64,000 nucleotides of DNA from Nonlabens marinus S1-08 (lineage in GTDB: Bacteria; Bacteroidota; Bacteroidia; Flavobacteriales; Flavobacteriaceae): NCBI RefSeq assembly GCF_000831385.1, contig NZ_AP014548.1, positions 682,001-746,000 of the forward strand. Direction: 5' to 3'. Below the pieces are notes generated by a model. It ran no database searches, had not been told where the DNA came from, and saw only the letters and a list, made by a program, of their open reading frames with translations. The translations under genes were made by a program, and so were the position numbers. Shown piece after piece: positions 51,421 to 60,713 of this stretch (its first letter is position 1; every line of letters begins with the position of its first letter).

Positions 51421-52551
51421 TTATTCTACCTGTTTTTCTAATAGCAAAGTTACACAGTTGCCTCCAAAGCCGCTAGCATTGACTAAGACGCGACTTGGGA
51501 GCCTGTTCTGATGTCTATCGTTTAGGGGGCCAGTTTTCAAATAAGGGATAGCAGCAGGAGTCTTGCCTGATAGCAGATCTATCGCCACACATATATTTAC
51601 TGCGGCACTAGCACCCAAGGAATGTCCTATTTGCCATTTGTTGTTCAGTAATTCAGGAAGTTTTTCTCCGAATACTGCACGAATAGCGTTGACTTCAGAG
51701 CTGTCGCCTAAAATAGTTCCTGGCGCGTGAGTGACAATGGCATCAATAGATTCTGGATTTAGGTTCTCAATCGCAGCTCTCATGGATTTTTGAAAACCTA
51801 AACCATCAGCACTCATGGATGTTGCCGATTGAAGTGATTCTATAGCCGTGCCATATCCAGAAATTTTAATTCCGTTAGCGGATGATTTTTTTGAAAGAAG
51901 GAAACAAGCTGCGGCTTCTCCTAACACCATGGTGTTAGATTTCTTGTCAAGATCTAAAGCTCGGCACTTATACTCCCCTTTTTCTTGGGAGTAAATGCGC
52001 AAGGCTTTCATTTGCTCGATGGTGAAATCTGTTAATGGTGCTTCCGTACCACCAGCAATAAATGTTGTAGCCATACCGCTTTCTAACCAAGCAATGGCAT
52101 TTAATATCGAGTGCGCAGCAGTAGCGCAGGTAATAGAATGAGAGAATGCAGTAGATTGAGTGCCTAAATCTTGTGCCACCCAACTGCTTAAATTTCCTAA
52201 TGTAGTCAATGGCGAGGTAGGCACGGGAACCTTTCCTGTTTTAACAAACTCTGCATGGAAGTCTTCCCAAATCCCTGTCGCACCGCGACTGGAGCCTATA
52301 TTAACAGCAACTTCTTTACTTTCCAATTTCAATTGGCGTGCTGCTAGAATAGCAAGCAAAGTGGATCTATCTAGTTTTTGATACTGGGAACTTTCATTTT
52401 TCAACCCTTGCAAGGCGTTTTCTGAATCGGTGTCAATGCGTCCTACTGGGGTTCCCTGATGGGTGCAAAACATAGGTTGATTGACGCCAAACCCGCGACT
52501 TCCTAAAGGCGAAATCAGCGCTGCATCATGTATGTAAATGGGGTTTTTCAA
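51421..52551 (-). CDS. Beta-ketoacyl-ACP synthase in the biotin operon
   Basis: 376 residues, KAS II-like fold but somewhat short. Cys-His-His triad is visible: SITCATAAHSI (Cys about 142), VTHAPGT (about 275) and GHSLGASAAVN (about 310). FabF-type enzymes elongate acyl-ACP. Lying between bioA and bioB, with no bioC/bioH or bioI in the window, it probably builds the pimeloyl chain needed by BioF rather than ordinary fatty acids. Confidence 0.85.
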   Translation of the reverse strand: MKNPIYIHDAALISPLGSRGFGVNQPMFCTHQGTPVGRIDTDSENALQGLKNESSQYQKLDRSTLLAILAARQLKLESKEVAVNIGSSRGATGIWEDFHAEFVKTGKVPVPTSPLTTLGNLSSWVAQDLGTQSTAFSHSITCATAAHSILNAIAWLESGMATTFIAGGTEAPLTDFTIEQMKALRIYSQEKGEYKCRALDLDKKSNTMVLGEAAACFLLSKKSSANGIKISGYGTAIESLQSATSMSADGLGFQKSMRAAIENLNPESIDAIVTHAPGTILGDSSEVNAIRAVFGEKLPELLNNKWQIGHSLGASAAVNICVAIDLLSGKTPAAIPYLKTGPLNDRHQNRLPSRVLVNASGFGGNCVTLLLEKQVE

Positions 52552-52611
52552 GCCTTATTTTTGAGAATGCAAAAATGGGGAAAAGCCCTTAAAGTTGGGC
52601 TTTTCTAACCA

Positions 52612-53892
52612 CTAAACTGCTCTTGAATCCAGAAACTCTAAAATTGTATCGTATAGAAACTTTAATTCCTCAGCTGTAGTTGTAAATGGCGGTACCAGAT
52701 AGATCGTTTTCCCTAGGGGTCGCAGGAAAACACCCCTTTTCCAAAACCATTGAAATATCAGGTTGCGCTCATTCCCGTACCGTTGCATTTCTGCTGCTAG
52801 GTCAAACGCTAGGATGACACCGCAATGTCTTACATCGCCCACTGCTGGATGTTGTTTTAATTGATCTAAAAACCCTGCATGAGATAAGCTGATATGCTTA
52901 ATCCCTTCCTGAATATTCTCTGAAACTAGCAAATCGATACCTGCTGCTGCTACCGCACAACCTAGCGGGCTTCCACTATAAGTGTGCCCATGGAAGAATC
53001 CGCGGCTGTTTTCATCGTGGAGAAAGGCATCGTATACTTCCTGGGTGCAACTGGTGATAGCCATAGGCATGATCCCGCCAGTCAAGGCTTTGGAAAGGCA
53101 AATAATATCAGGTCTATTTTGGATTTGGCTACTTGCAAAATGACTTCCTGTTTTCCCAAAACCCGTCATTACTTCATCTGCGATGGAAAGAATTCCGCTT
53201 TCGCGAAAGCGTCTTATCAAACGGCACAACCCACTAGCATCATTCATTTGCATGGCAGCGGCACCTTGCACCAGCGGCTCATAAATAAAACTGGCAATGT
53301 CATTTTCTGCAATGAGCTGCTCCACTTGTTGCAAAACGATCTCCATATTTTCTGAAGTAGGCGCTGGTATACGGATAACCTCTATGAGCAACTCTTCAAA
53401 CGGGCCGTTATAAACGGACAATCCAGAGGCGCTCATCGCACCGAAGGTATCGCCGTGGAAACCACCTTCCAACGCTACCACAGCAAGTCGCTTTTCTCCA
53501 CGATTGAAATGGTACTGAAACGCCATTTTTAAAGCGATTTCTACACTGGTCGATCCATTTTCAGAAAAAAACAGCTTCTCCTGATTATCTGGAAGTATGC
53601 TGAGCAATTTCTCTGACAATCGTACGGCAGGCTCGTGAGTCATGCCAGCAAACACCACATGGTGCAATTGATCCACTTGATCTTTTAATGCCTGAGTCAA
53701 TGCAGGATTCACATGTCCATAACTGCAAGTGTACCAGCTGGAAATCGCGTCAAAGTATTTGTTGCCCTCATGATCGTACAAATAGTTACCCTGAGCATGA
53801 GAAATAGCCAGCGGCGGCAATGCCGTTTTATGTTGAGTCAACGGATGCCAAATGTGCTGCGCATCTTTCTTTAATAACTCGCTGGCAATCAT
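52612..53892 (-). CDS. bioA: Adenosylmethionine-8-amino-7-oxononanoate aminotransferase
   Basis: 426 residues, class III PLP fold: HIWHPLTQHK, SSWYTCSYGHVNPAL, FSENGSTSVEIALKMAFQY, FHGDTFGAMSASG, the PLP-binding ADEVMTGFGKTG and LSKALTGG with catalytic Lys. It makes DAPA from KAPA with SAM as amino donor. Overlaps bioD by 4 bases. A palindrome writes RFRES in the loop before the ADEV block. Confidence 0.96.
   Translation of the reverse strand: MIASELLKKDAQHIWHPLTQHKTALPPLAISHAQGNYLYDHEGNKYFDAISSWYTCSYGHVNPALTQALKDQVDQLHHVVFAGMTHEPAVRLSEKLLSILPDNQEKLFFSENGSTSVEIALKMAFQYHFNRGEKRLAVVALEGGFHGDTFGAMSASGLSVYNGPFEELLIEVIRIPAPTSENMEIVLQQVEQLIAENDIASFIYEPLVQGAAAMQMNDASGLCRLIRRFRESGILSIADEVMTGFGKTGSHFASSQIQNRPDIICLSKALTGGIMPMAITSCTQEVYDAFLHDENSRGFFHGHTYSGSPLGCAVAAAGIDLLVSENIQEGIKHISLSHAGFLDQLKQHPAVGDVRHCGVILAFDLAAEMQRYGNERNLIFQWFWKRGVFLRPLGKTIYLVPPFTTTAEELKFLYDTILEFLDSRAV
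53196..53211. repeat. Dispersed palindrome, copy 14 (in bioA)
   Basis: CGCTTTCGCGAAAGCG, RFRES frame. Confidence 0.95.
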
Positions 53893-54506
53893 AAGGCTTC
53901 TAGGTTTTGCTGAAATTGCACCGCATAATCTGCTACCAACCTTGGCGTAATCTGATCGTGCTTCTCCATATGCCCGATGGTAGGGATACCGCTCATTTGC
54001 TCAATAATTTCAATGGTCCCGTCCAGATCTACATGATTATAGATGATTCCTGCGCATTTCAATCCACGGGATTTTAAATAAGCAATGCTCAATAAGGTGT
54101 GGTTGATGCTACCTAAATATCCTGAACTTACCAGGATAATTTTATCTGTTGGAAGAATTAAATCTGTGATGGTATGTTCCTTATTGATGGGAACCATCAA
54201 GCCACCTGCGCCTTCTACCACAATATTTTTAGAAGTTTCAGGTCGCTTTATTTGATCCAACTTGATTTCCACACCATCAATTTCGGCCGCTTTGTGTGGG
54301 CTCATAGGCGTTTTAAGACGGTAAGCTTCTGGATGGAAAGTGCCTTTAAAATCGGGCAATAGTTCGTGAAGGGTGCCGCGGTCGGTTTCTGTTAAACCAC
54401 TTTGTATGGGTTTCCAGTAATCTGCGTTCAGTGCTTTAGTAACAATAGCAGCAGCCACTGTTTTTCCAACATCTGTTCCTATACCGGTAATAAAATAACT
54501 ATTCAT
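53889..54506 (-). CDS. bioD: Dethiobiotin synthetase
   Basis: 205 residues. P-loop TGIGTDVGKTVAAAIV (about 6-21), WKPIQSGL, SPHKAAEIDG and VEGAGGLMVPIN. It closes the ureido ring of DAPA with CO2 and ATP. Overlaps bioA by 4 bases and the upstream DUF2007 gene by 8. Confidence 0.96.
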   Translation of the reverse strand: MNSYFITGIGTDVGKTVAAAIVTKALNADYWKPIQSGLTETDRGTLHELLPDFKGTFHPEAYRLKTPMSPHKAAEIDGVEIKLDQIKRPETSKNIVVEGAGGLMVPINKEHTITDLILPTDKIILVSSGYLGSINHTLLSIAYLKSRGLKCAGIIYNHVDLDGTIEIIEQMSGIPTIGHMEKHDQITPRLVADYAVQFQQNLEAL

Positions 54507-54912
54507 TCAAATCAAATTCCGTTGTACAATTCATGCATTTGTAGTTCTTGTGATCTATAAAGGGAATGATACTATAAAGCGCTGCGCGCAAGGTTTCTAC
54601 TACTCCTTTGGCACTGTTTACATCATGTTGTTCCCTAACGCTGCGCTTCCCGCAATTGGGACACTTAATGGACACCGTCATGGTCTGGGTAAAGTCCGGA
54701 TCACTTTGCTCTACAATCGCATTTGCTTTTATAAAATCCTCTAGATATACATCCATCTTGATCCCGCCCATGGCGTTACTGGCAAAAGGCTCTGCGGCAA
54801 TAGTATATTCATTACGCAAAAAGACGCTGATTCCTTCACTTTCCAGCTTTCCTTTCATCACCTGAGCCTCTGCCGGATAGGTAAAAATAGCTACCGTGCG
54901 GAATTTTTTCAT
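54499..54912 (-). CDS. DUF2007 protein with zinc-ribbon-like cysteines
   Basis: 137 residues. DUF2007 domain (about 5-70, PAEAQVMKGKLESEGISVFL and MGGIKMDVYLEDFIKANAIV) followed by CPNCGKRS and a C-terminal CMNCTTEFD pair. Overlaps bioF by 4 bases and bioD by 8, so it is made with the pathway enzymes. A second DUF2007 gene follows bioB in the same operon. Confidence 0.8.
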   Translation of the reverse strand: MKKFRTVAIFTYPAEAQVMKGKLESEGISVFLRNEYTIAAEPFASNAMGGIKMDVYLEDFIKANAIVEQSDPDFTQTMTVSIKCPNCGKRSVREQHDVNSAKGVVETLRAALYSIIPFIDHKNYKCMNCTTEFDLNE

Positions 54913-56033
54913 AGGTTCTTAACGATTAAAGCCAGTTGCGCGAGCATTTTTTCGCAGTCCTCTGCCGTGTTGAAACTATGCAAACAGATGCGTAAGCGTT
55001 CCTCACCAGCTGGAACCGTAGGTGACAAGATAGGCCTTATGTCGTAACCCAATTCCTGTAATTGCAGTGCGGCCTTTTTGACCTTCACATTTTCTGGTAT
55101 GATGCAGGTTTGTATGGGAGTGACGCTTTCGCGAAAGCGCAATTTCAAACCGCTTTGAATTACAAAACGATTGAATTTTTGCACCAATTCTTGTAGTTCC
55201 TGCACGGTTTTTTGCTCCTGCTGAAGCAGATCGTAACCGCTGGAGATGCATTGAAGCGCATGAGGCGGCAATGCCGTGGTATATATAAAACTGCGAGCAA
55301 AATTGACTAAGAATTGGTTGAGGTCAAAGTCACCCAAAACGGCAGCGCCATGACTGCCTAGTGCCTTACCAAAAGTCACAATACGCGCGAATATTTTATC
55401 TTCTAGTTCCAAAGATTGCGCAAGACCTTCCCCATGATTTCCTATAGTACCTAATGCGTGTGCTTCATCCAGGATGAGATGCACATTGCTTTTTACTTCG
55501 ACCAGCTTCACAAGTTCCATTAGGTTAGGCATGTCGCCGTCCATGGAAAAAACGCTTTCTGTGATGACGTAAACTTCTTGCGATTCTTCTTTTGAGAATT
55601 TATCGAGCAAGATGGCTAGGTGTCCTAAGTCATTGTGACGAAACTTTAAGGACTTCGCATCACTCAATTTAATCGCATCCCTGATGCTGGCGTGAATGTA
55701 TTCGTCAAACAGAATTAAATCCCCACGTCGCGCCACGCTGCTGATGAGGCCCAGATTAGCATCGTAACCCGAATTGAAAATCAAGGCAGATTCCACGTTG
55801 TGGAATTTGGCAATTTTCTGTTCTAGCAATTGGCAAGCTTCTGTTTGACCGGTCAACAATCGCGAACCTGTTGCGCCTTGCGATGGGTGGATTTCTTGAG
55901 GTTTTATTTTCTTAGAAAAGCCCAAATAATCGTTGGACGAAAAGTCCATGAGCCCTTTGGTTGTCTTCAAGTCGCGCATGCTACCATCTGCATGGCGCTG
56001 GGCAAGTTTTAGGAGTAGCTTTTCTGGGATCAT
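54909..56033 (-). CDS. bioF: 8-amino-7-oxononanoate synthase
   Basis: 374 residues, alpha-oxoamine synthase fold: DFSSNDYLGFS, GATGSRLLTGQ, FNSGYDANLGLISS, ILDEAHALGTIGNHGEGL and the PLP lysine in VTFGKALGSHGAAV. It condenses pimeloyl thioester with alanine. First gene of the biotin operon. A palindrome writes RFRESV near residue 302. Confidence 0.96.
   Translation of the reverse strand: MIPEKLLLKLAQRHADGSMRDLKTTKGLMDFSSNDYLGFSKKIKPQEIHPSQGATGSRLLTGQTEACQLLEQKIAKFHNVESALIFNSGYDANLGLISSVARRGDLILFDEYIHASIRDAIKLSDAKSLKFRHNDLGHLAILLDKFSKEESQEVYVITESVFSMDGDMPNLMELVKLVEVKSNVHLILDEAHALGTIGNHGEGLAQSLELEDKIFARIVTFGKALGSHGAAVLGDFDLNQFLVNFARSFIYTTALPPHALQCISSGYDLLQQEQKTVQELQELVQKFNRFVIQSGLKLRFRESVTPIQTCIIPENVKVKKAALQLQELGYDIRPILSPTVPAGEERLRICLHSFNTAEDCEKMLAQLALIVKNL
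55124..55139. repeat. Dispersed palindrome, copy 15 (in bioF)
   Basis: CGCTTTCGCGAAAGCG, RFRES frame. Confidence 0.95.
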
Positions 56034-56038
56034 GACTG

Positions 56039-56046
56039 CAAAAATA
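56039..56046 (-). promoter_or_regulatory. Bacteroidetes -7 box of the biotin operon
   Basis: TATTTTTG on the minus strand ends 5 bases before the bioF ATG, with CTG 19 bases upstream as a weak -33. If used, the mRNA would be leaderless or nearly so. Confidence 0.55.
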
Positions 56047-56161
56047 CGGGAAATCAGAACGCTGTCAGGATGGTGACGGGTTACAAGAATGGAGTCTATT
56101 CAACCTCATATCGCAAACAGTTTAAAACCAATGGTTTATAATTAATATTTATTGTTTTACG

Positions 56162-57070
56162 ATGTTTTTTTATTGTTATTCAATAAATGTTGTTATGTTT
56201 GATTCTTTAAATCGAGATATGGATAACCTTGCGTTTTGGATTATTGGTTTTATGATTGTTCCCATAATCATTGTTAAATACTATCAGTTGAGGAAAGCTT
56301 CAAAGGAAACTAATGGTTCACTCAAGCAGTATTTATCAGTTGAAAGGAATATATGGACTCTTATACCTGAAGTACTTATTTACATAGGCTTATGGGTTTA
56401 TCTTCTGATTAGCTTTTCTAGATTAGAACTTGAGGGAAATAAGTATTTATCACTTATTCATATTATTCCTCTTGCACTGATTGCTTTTGGAGTTGCACTG
56501 TTGATTATCGTCAATATTTCAAAATTCAAACCCAATAACTTCAAGCGTCAACTACTGAGTGAATTTGAGTTAGAAAAGAAAGTAGCTAATTCTAAAAAGT
56601 CTCTTTACTTTCTTTATTCTGCGCCTTTATTTATTGGATTTATAATTGGCATCGAATACGCTTTTCCCTATGACGATAGAGGATTTATTGGTTTTGATGT
56701 CTCTGAAATTTCTGTGTGGAGACTACTAGTTATTTCGGTTGTATGGGCAATCGTATATGCCTTAATGATAGCTTGTGCATATTATTTGCGCAAAATGGCA
56801 GAGCATATGTTGAGAGGGGATCTTTATGGCAATGAGCCCTTAAAATATTTGAGTACATCAGCTAATTTATTACAAGTAATGGCATTTGTGCTGATGATCT
56901 ATTCATTTACCGAAGGATTATTAATTGGACATACAGGAATAAGCTATTTGCTTAAACCTATTTTCTGGTTAAGCTACTTCCTGATTTTTTTGAGTCTGAT
57001 GTTCAAATATTTATCTCACGTTTTACAGCGTGCCGCAATATTAAAGGAAGAAAACGATCTAACAATATAA
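56162..57070 (+). CDS. DUF2975-like membrane protein, double-length, tail EENDLTI
   Basis: 302 residues, about eight helices: four in the first half (about 22-40, 70-88, 95-118 and further) and a second four-helix set from about 155. ATGs at residues 12 and 20 are possible starts. The C terminus AAILKEENDLTI matches the tails of the two following genes, and HMLRGDLYGNE-like loop resembles DUF2975 (compare VDHPFTEE downstream). The second half looks like a DUF2975 domain; I am unsure of the first. Head of a four-gene operon ending in a small regulator. Confidence 0.65.
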   Translation: MFFYCYSINVVMFDSLNRDMDNLAFWIIGFMIVPIIIVKYYQLRKASKETNGSLKQYLSVERNIWTLIPEVLIYIGLWVYLLISFSRLELEGNKYLSLIHIIPLALIAFGVALLIIVNISKFKPNNFKRQLLSEFELEKKVANSKKSLYFLYSAPLFIGFIIGIEYAFPYDDRGFIGFDVSEISVWRLLVISVVWAIVYALMIACAYYLRKMAEHMLRGDLYGNEPLKYLSTSANLLQVMAFVLMIYSFTEGLLIGHTGISYLLKPIFWLSYFLIFLSLMFKYLSHVLQRAAILKEENDLTI

Positions 57071-57116
57071 CCCTGTGTCCTATCGGTATTCGTTAATTAA
57101 TAATTCTAATCAAACT

Positions 57117-57638
57117 ATGAAAACAAAACAAATTTTAGAATTGATGAAAGTTGGATCATGGATCATTTTCATCGGGTTTTGCATAAAGGCTGGTGCGATT
57201 CTATTTTCGACCGTTATAAGTCTCTATGTAAATCCTGAAAGCGCCCAAAATCTATATTTAGGCCTTGATCTTTCGAGCCTATTGACCTACTCGCAACAGT
57301 CTTATCTATTTCTTATCTCGTTTATTATCGCGATTGCAGTACTACAAGCCTATCTTTTCTGGTTGTTGATACACACGCTTTCTAAGGTAAGCGTTGACCA
57401 TCCGTTTACAGAAGAAGTAGCAAAAATGATTTCGCAGATTGCTTATTACGCACTCGTTACGGGCATTATCGCCTTTGTTGCTGATAAGTATGAAAGCTGG
57501 CTCTCAAAAAAAGGGTTGTCAATCTCTCAAGATTGGGGCGCAACGGAGCTTCTGTTTATGGCAGGAGTCCTATTTATTATAGCCTTTGTTTTTAAACGTG
57601 GAGTGGAGCTACAGCAGGAAAACGACTTAACGGTATAA
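57117..57638 (+). CDS. DUF2975 membrane protein, tail QENDLTV
   Basis: 173 residues from ATG 57117 (MKTKQILELMKVGSWIIF); a GTG at 57075 is less likely. Four helices (about 12-36, 60-84, 105-125, 145-160), with SVDHPFTEEVAKMI between helices two and three as in DUF2975 (YoaS-type) proteins, and the C terminus QQENDLTV. Placed 3 bases before its paralog. Confidence 0.82.
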   Translation: MKTKQILELMKVGSWIIFIGFCIKAGAILFSTVISLYVNPESAQNLYLGLDLSSLLTYSQQSYLFLISFIIAIAVLQAYLFWLLIHTLSKVSVDHPFTEEVAKMISQIAYYALVTGIIAFVADKYESWLSKKGLSISQDWGATELLFMAGVLFIIAFVFKRGVELQQENDLTV

Positions 57639-57640
57639 TT

Positions 57641-58159
57641 ATGAGATGGATTAGCATTCTAAGAGCTGTATTGGGGTTCTTGTATTTCTTCGCTTGGGCC
57701 TCTGCTTTAGCTTCACCTCTATATTTTATCATGGCCGACGATGGCTTTACCTTAAATTTTAAATTAGGAGGATACCTACTACAGAATAATCATTGGACAT
57801 TTTATATTGTTTTGAGCTTGTGCATTACTGCCCAGTTTTTATTTCTAGCCATGATTCATTATTTGAGAAGAGCTGCTAATTTGATGGATCCAATGAGATC
57901 GATTAGTATAGAGGTGTCTTCATCACTCAACAAGGCAGGAATAGCTTGCGTGTCAGGTGCTTTACTCTTTAAAATCCCGGCATTTATTTATTTTTATTCT
58001 CCCTATAATGATATTAAGAGACTCTCTAATTCTATGGATTTTGGATATTCGTTTGATTCGCTTTTAGTTCTAATAGCCTTTGGTATCATCCTTATTTTGA
58101 CCTCTAGAATCATTGGCCTGAGTATACGGTTGAAGGAGGAAAACGACCTAATCATATAA
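57641..58159 (+). CDS. DUF2975-type membrane protein, tail KEENDLII
   Basis: 172 residues, four helices (about 8-28, 48-72, 92-112, 140-160). SISIEVSSSLNKAGIACVSG takes the place of the HPF loop, so it has diverged, but the topology and the C-terminal LKEENDLII tail are kept. The next gene, a Cro/C1-type regulator, starts one base after its stop. Confidence 0.78.
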   Translation: MRWISILRAVLGFLYFFAWASALASPLYFIMADDGFTLNFKLGGYLLQNNHWTFYIVLSLCITAQFLFLAMIHYLRRAANLMDPMRSISIEVSSSLNKAGIACVSGALLFKIPAFIYFYSPYNDIKRLSNSMDFGYSFDSLLVLIAFGIILILTSRIIGLSIRLKEENDLII

Positions 58160-58160
58160 T

Positions 58161-58367
58161 ATGCCTATCTACATCAATCTAGACGTAGTTCTTGCCCAGA
58201 AAGGCATGCGCAGCAACGAGCTGGCAGATATTGTTGGGATCACAAATGCTAACCTTTCCATACTTAAAACAGGTAAGGCAAAAGCGGTACGGTTCTCAAC
58301 ACTAGAGGCTATTTGTGAAGCTTTGGACTGCCAGCCTGGAGATTTATTGGAATACCGTAAAGAGTAA
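58161..58367 (+). CDS. YozG-like Cro/C1 helix-turn-helix regulator
   Basis: 68 residues, a single HTH domain: INLDVVLAQKGMRSNELADI, VGITNANLSILKTGKAKAVR (recognition helix) and STLEAICEALDCQPGDLLEY. Regulators of this size are paired with DUF2975 membrane proteins in many bacteria (YoaS-YozG). It would bind DNA as a dimer; the target may be its own operon. Confidence 0.88.
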   Translation: MPIYINLDVVLAQKGMRSNELADIVGITNANLSILKTGKAKAVRFSTLEAICEALDCQPGDLLEYRKE

Positions 58368-58387
58368 ACTTAGACTAGACCATACTT

Positions 58388-58403
58388 CGCTTTCGCGAAA
58401 GCG
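58388..58403. repeat. Dispersed palindrome, copy 16 (intergenic)
   Basis: CGCTTTCGCGAAAGCG, 20-base symmetry 58386-58405, between the regulator stop and a terminator. Confidence 0.95.
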
Positions 58404-58414
58404 AACAAAAACAG

Positions 58415-58445
58415 AAAAGCCTCGATTCGCTGAATCGAGGCTTTT
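58415..58445. terminator. Bidirectional terminator between the HTH gene and atpC
   Basis: AAAAGCCTCGATTC with GAATCGAGGCTTTT around GCT; a perfect 14-base-pair stem. Confidence 0.92.
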
Positions 58446-58466
58446 CAATATTTTAATAAAATGAGA

Positions 58467-58742
58467 TTAGTCCGCTAGAACGATAGCTTTGTTATCCTTC
58501 ATTTCTAGAACACCACCTTTGATTTTAAAATCAGTAGTTCCATTAGCCTTTACAAATTTGTCCGCTATTGCAGGTGCTAATGTGATGTTTCCATACATTT
58601 TTACCGTGCCATTAGTTAACAAAGAAACAATAGGGGCGTGATTATCCAGCATCTGAAAATCCCCTTCCATACCTGGAACAGATACAGACTCAACTTCACC
58701 GCTGTAGAGCGTTTCTTCTGGAGTTACTATTTCTAAAAACAT
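58467..58742 (-). CDS. atpC: ATP synthase F1 epsilon subunit
   Basis: 91 residues: the N-terminal beta-sandwich only (FLEIVTPEETLYSGEVESVSV, GMEGDFQMLDNHAPIV). The C-terminal helical hairpin that inhibits ATP hydrolysis in other bacteria is missing, as is common in Bacteroidota. Follows atpD by 74 bases that hold a palindromic repeat. Confidence 0.93.
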   Translation of the reverse strand: MFLEIVTPEETLYSGEVESVSVPGMEGDFQMLDNHAPIVSLLTNGTVKMYGNITLAPAIADKFVKANGTTDFKIKGGVLEMKDNKAIVLAD

Positions 58743-58750
58743 ATCATTCT

Positions 58751-58814
58751 AGTTATGAATTATGAGTTCAGAGTTCAGAGTCGATCATAACTCATAACTC
58801 TGAACTCATAACTT
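58751..58814. repeat. Palindromic repeat between atpD and atpC
   Basis: 64 bases of inverted arms around CGATC, sharing TAACTCTGAACTCATAA and TTATGAGTTCAGA with the element inside leuS. It occupies nearly all of the atpD-atpC gap, within one transcript. Confidence 0.75.
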
Positions 58815-58816
58815 GT

Positions 58817-60343
<1,527 letters not shown>

Positions 60344-60382
60344 TTAAAAAGATACAGCTCAAAAAGCCTTTTTTCAGTGGCG

Positions 60383-60390
60383 CAAAGATA
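60383..60390 (-). promoter_or_regulatory. Bacteroidetes -7 box of atpD-atpC
   Basis: TATCTTTG on the minus strand, followed by GCGCC as at the HU promoter; leader about 50 bases. Confidence 0.55.
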
Positions 60391-60468
60391 CTGCATTCAG
60401 TTTTATATAAATAAGCGATTTTTTACTTTTTTCTGCATTTGAAAATTGCTGGGTTTTGAAAGGCAGTT

Positions 60469-60484
60469 CGCTTTCGCGAAAGCG
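60469..60484. repeat. Dispersed palindrome, copy 17 (intergenic)
   Basis: CGCTTTCGCGAAAGCG, next to the terminator at 60494. Confidence 0.95.
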
Positions 60485-60493
60485 TAAAAAGCA

Positions 60494-60520
60494 AAAGCCT
60501 CATTACAAGAATGAGGCTTT
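60494..60520 (-). terminator. Terminator of the glmS transcript
   Basis: AAAGCCTCATT with AATGAGGCTTT; on the minus strand followed by TTTTGCTTTTT. Confidence 0.82.
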
Positions 60521-60542
60521 AATAAATGAGTTTCTAGAACTC

Positions 60543-60692
60543 TTATTCTTTATAATCCTTTCCTAAGATACCTTGATCCTTGAGTTGTTTCGTGAGTTTT
60601 TCAACTCTCCCAAAACAAATAATACCGAAAAGAAAACCTGTAACTCCCATAGACATACCCATAATTCCGAAAATCAATCCAACTGTATCCAT
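60543..60692 (-). CDS. 49-residue membrane protein
   Basis: Frame MDTVGLIFGIMGMSMGVTGF continues to FGRVEKLTKQLKDQGILGKDYKE: one Gly/Met-rich membrane helix (about 4-28) then a short amphipathic charged tail. It lies 21 bases after glmS and before a terminator, so it is likely expressed with it. Function unknown. Confidence 0.65.
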   Translation of the reverse strand: MDTVGLIFGIMGMSMGVTGFLFGIICFGRVEKLTKQLKDQGILGKDYKE

Positions 60693-60713
60693 TTGCGATT
60701 TTATATAATGTGA

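Noticed and set aside
56121..56140. AAACC-AAT-GGTTT inverted repeat as a BirA operator for the biotin operon
   Set aside because: BirA sites have half-sites about 14-16 bases apart; here the spacer is 3, and the repeat lies well upstream of the bioF promoter.
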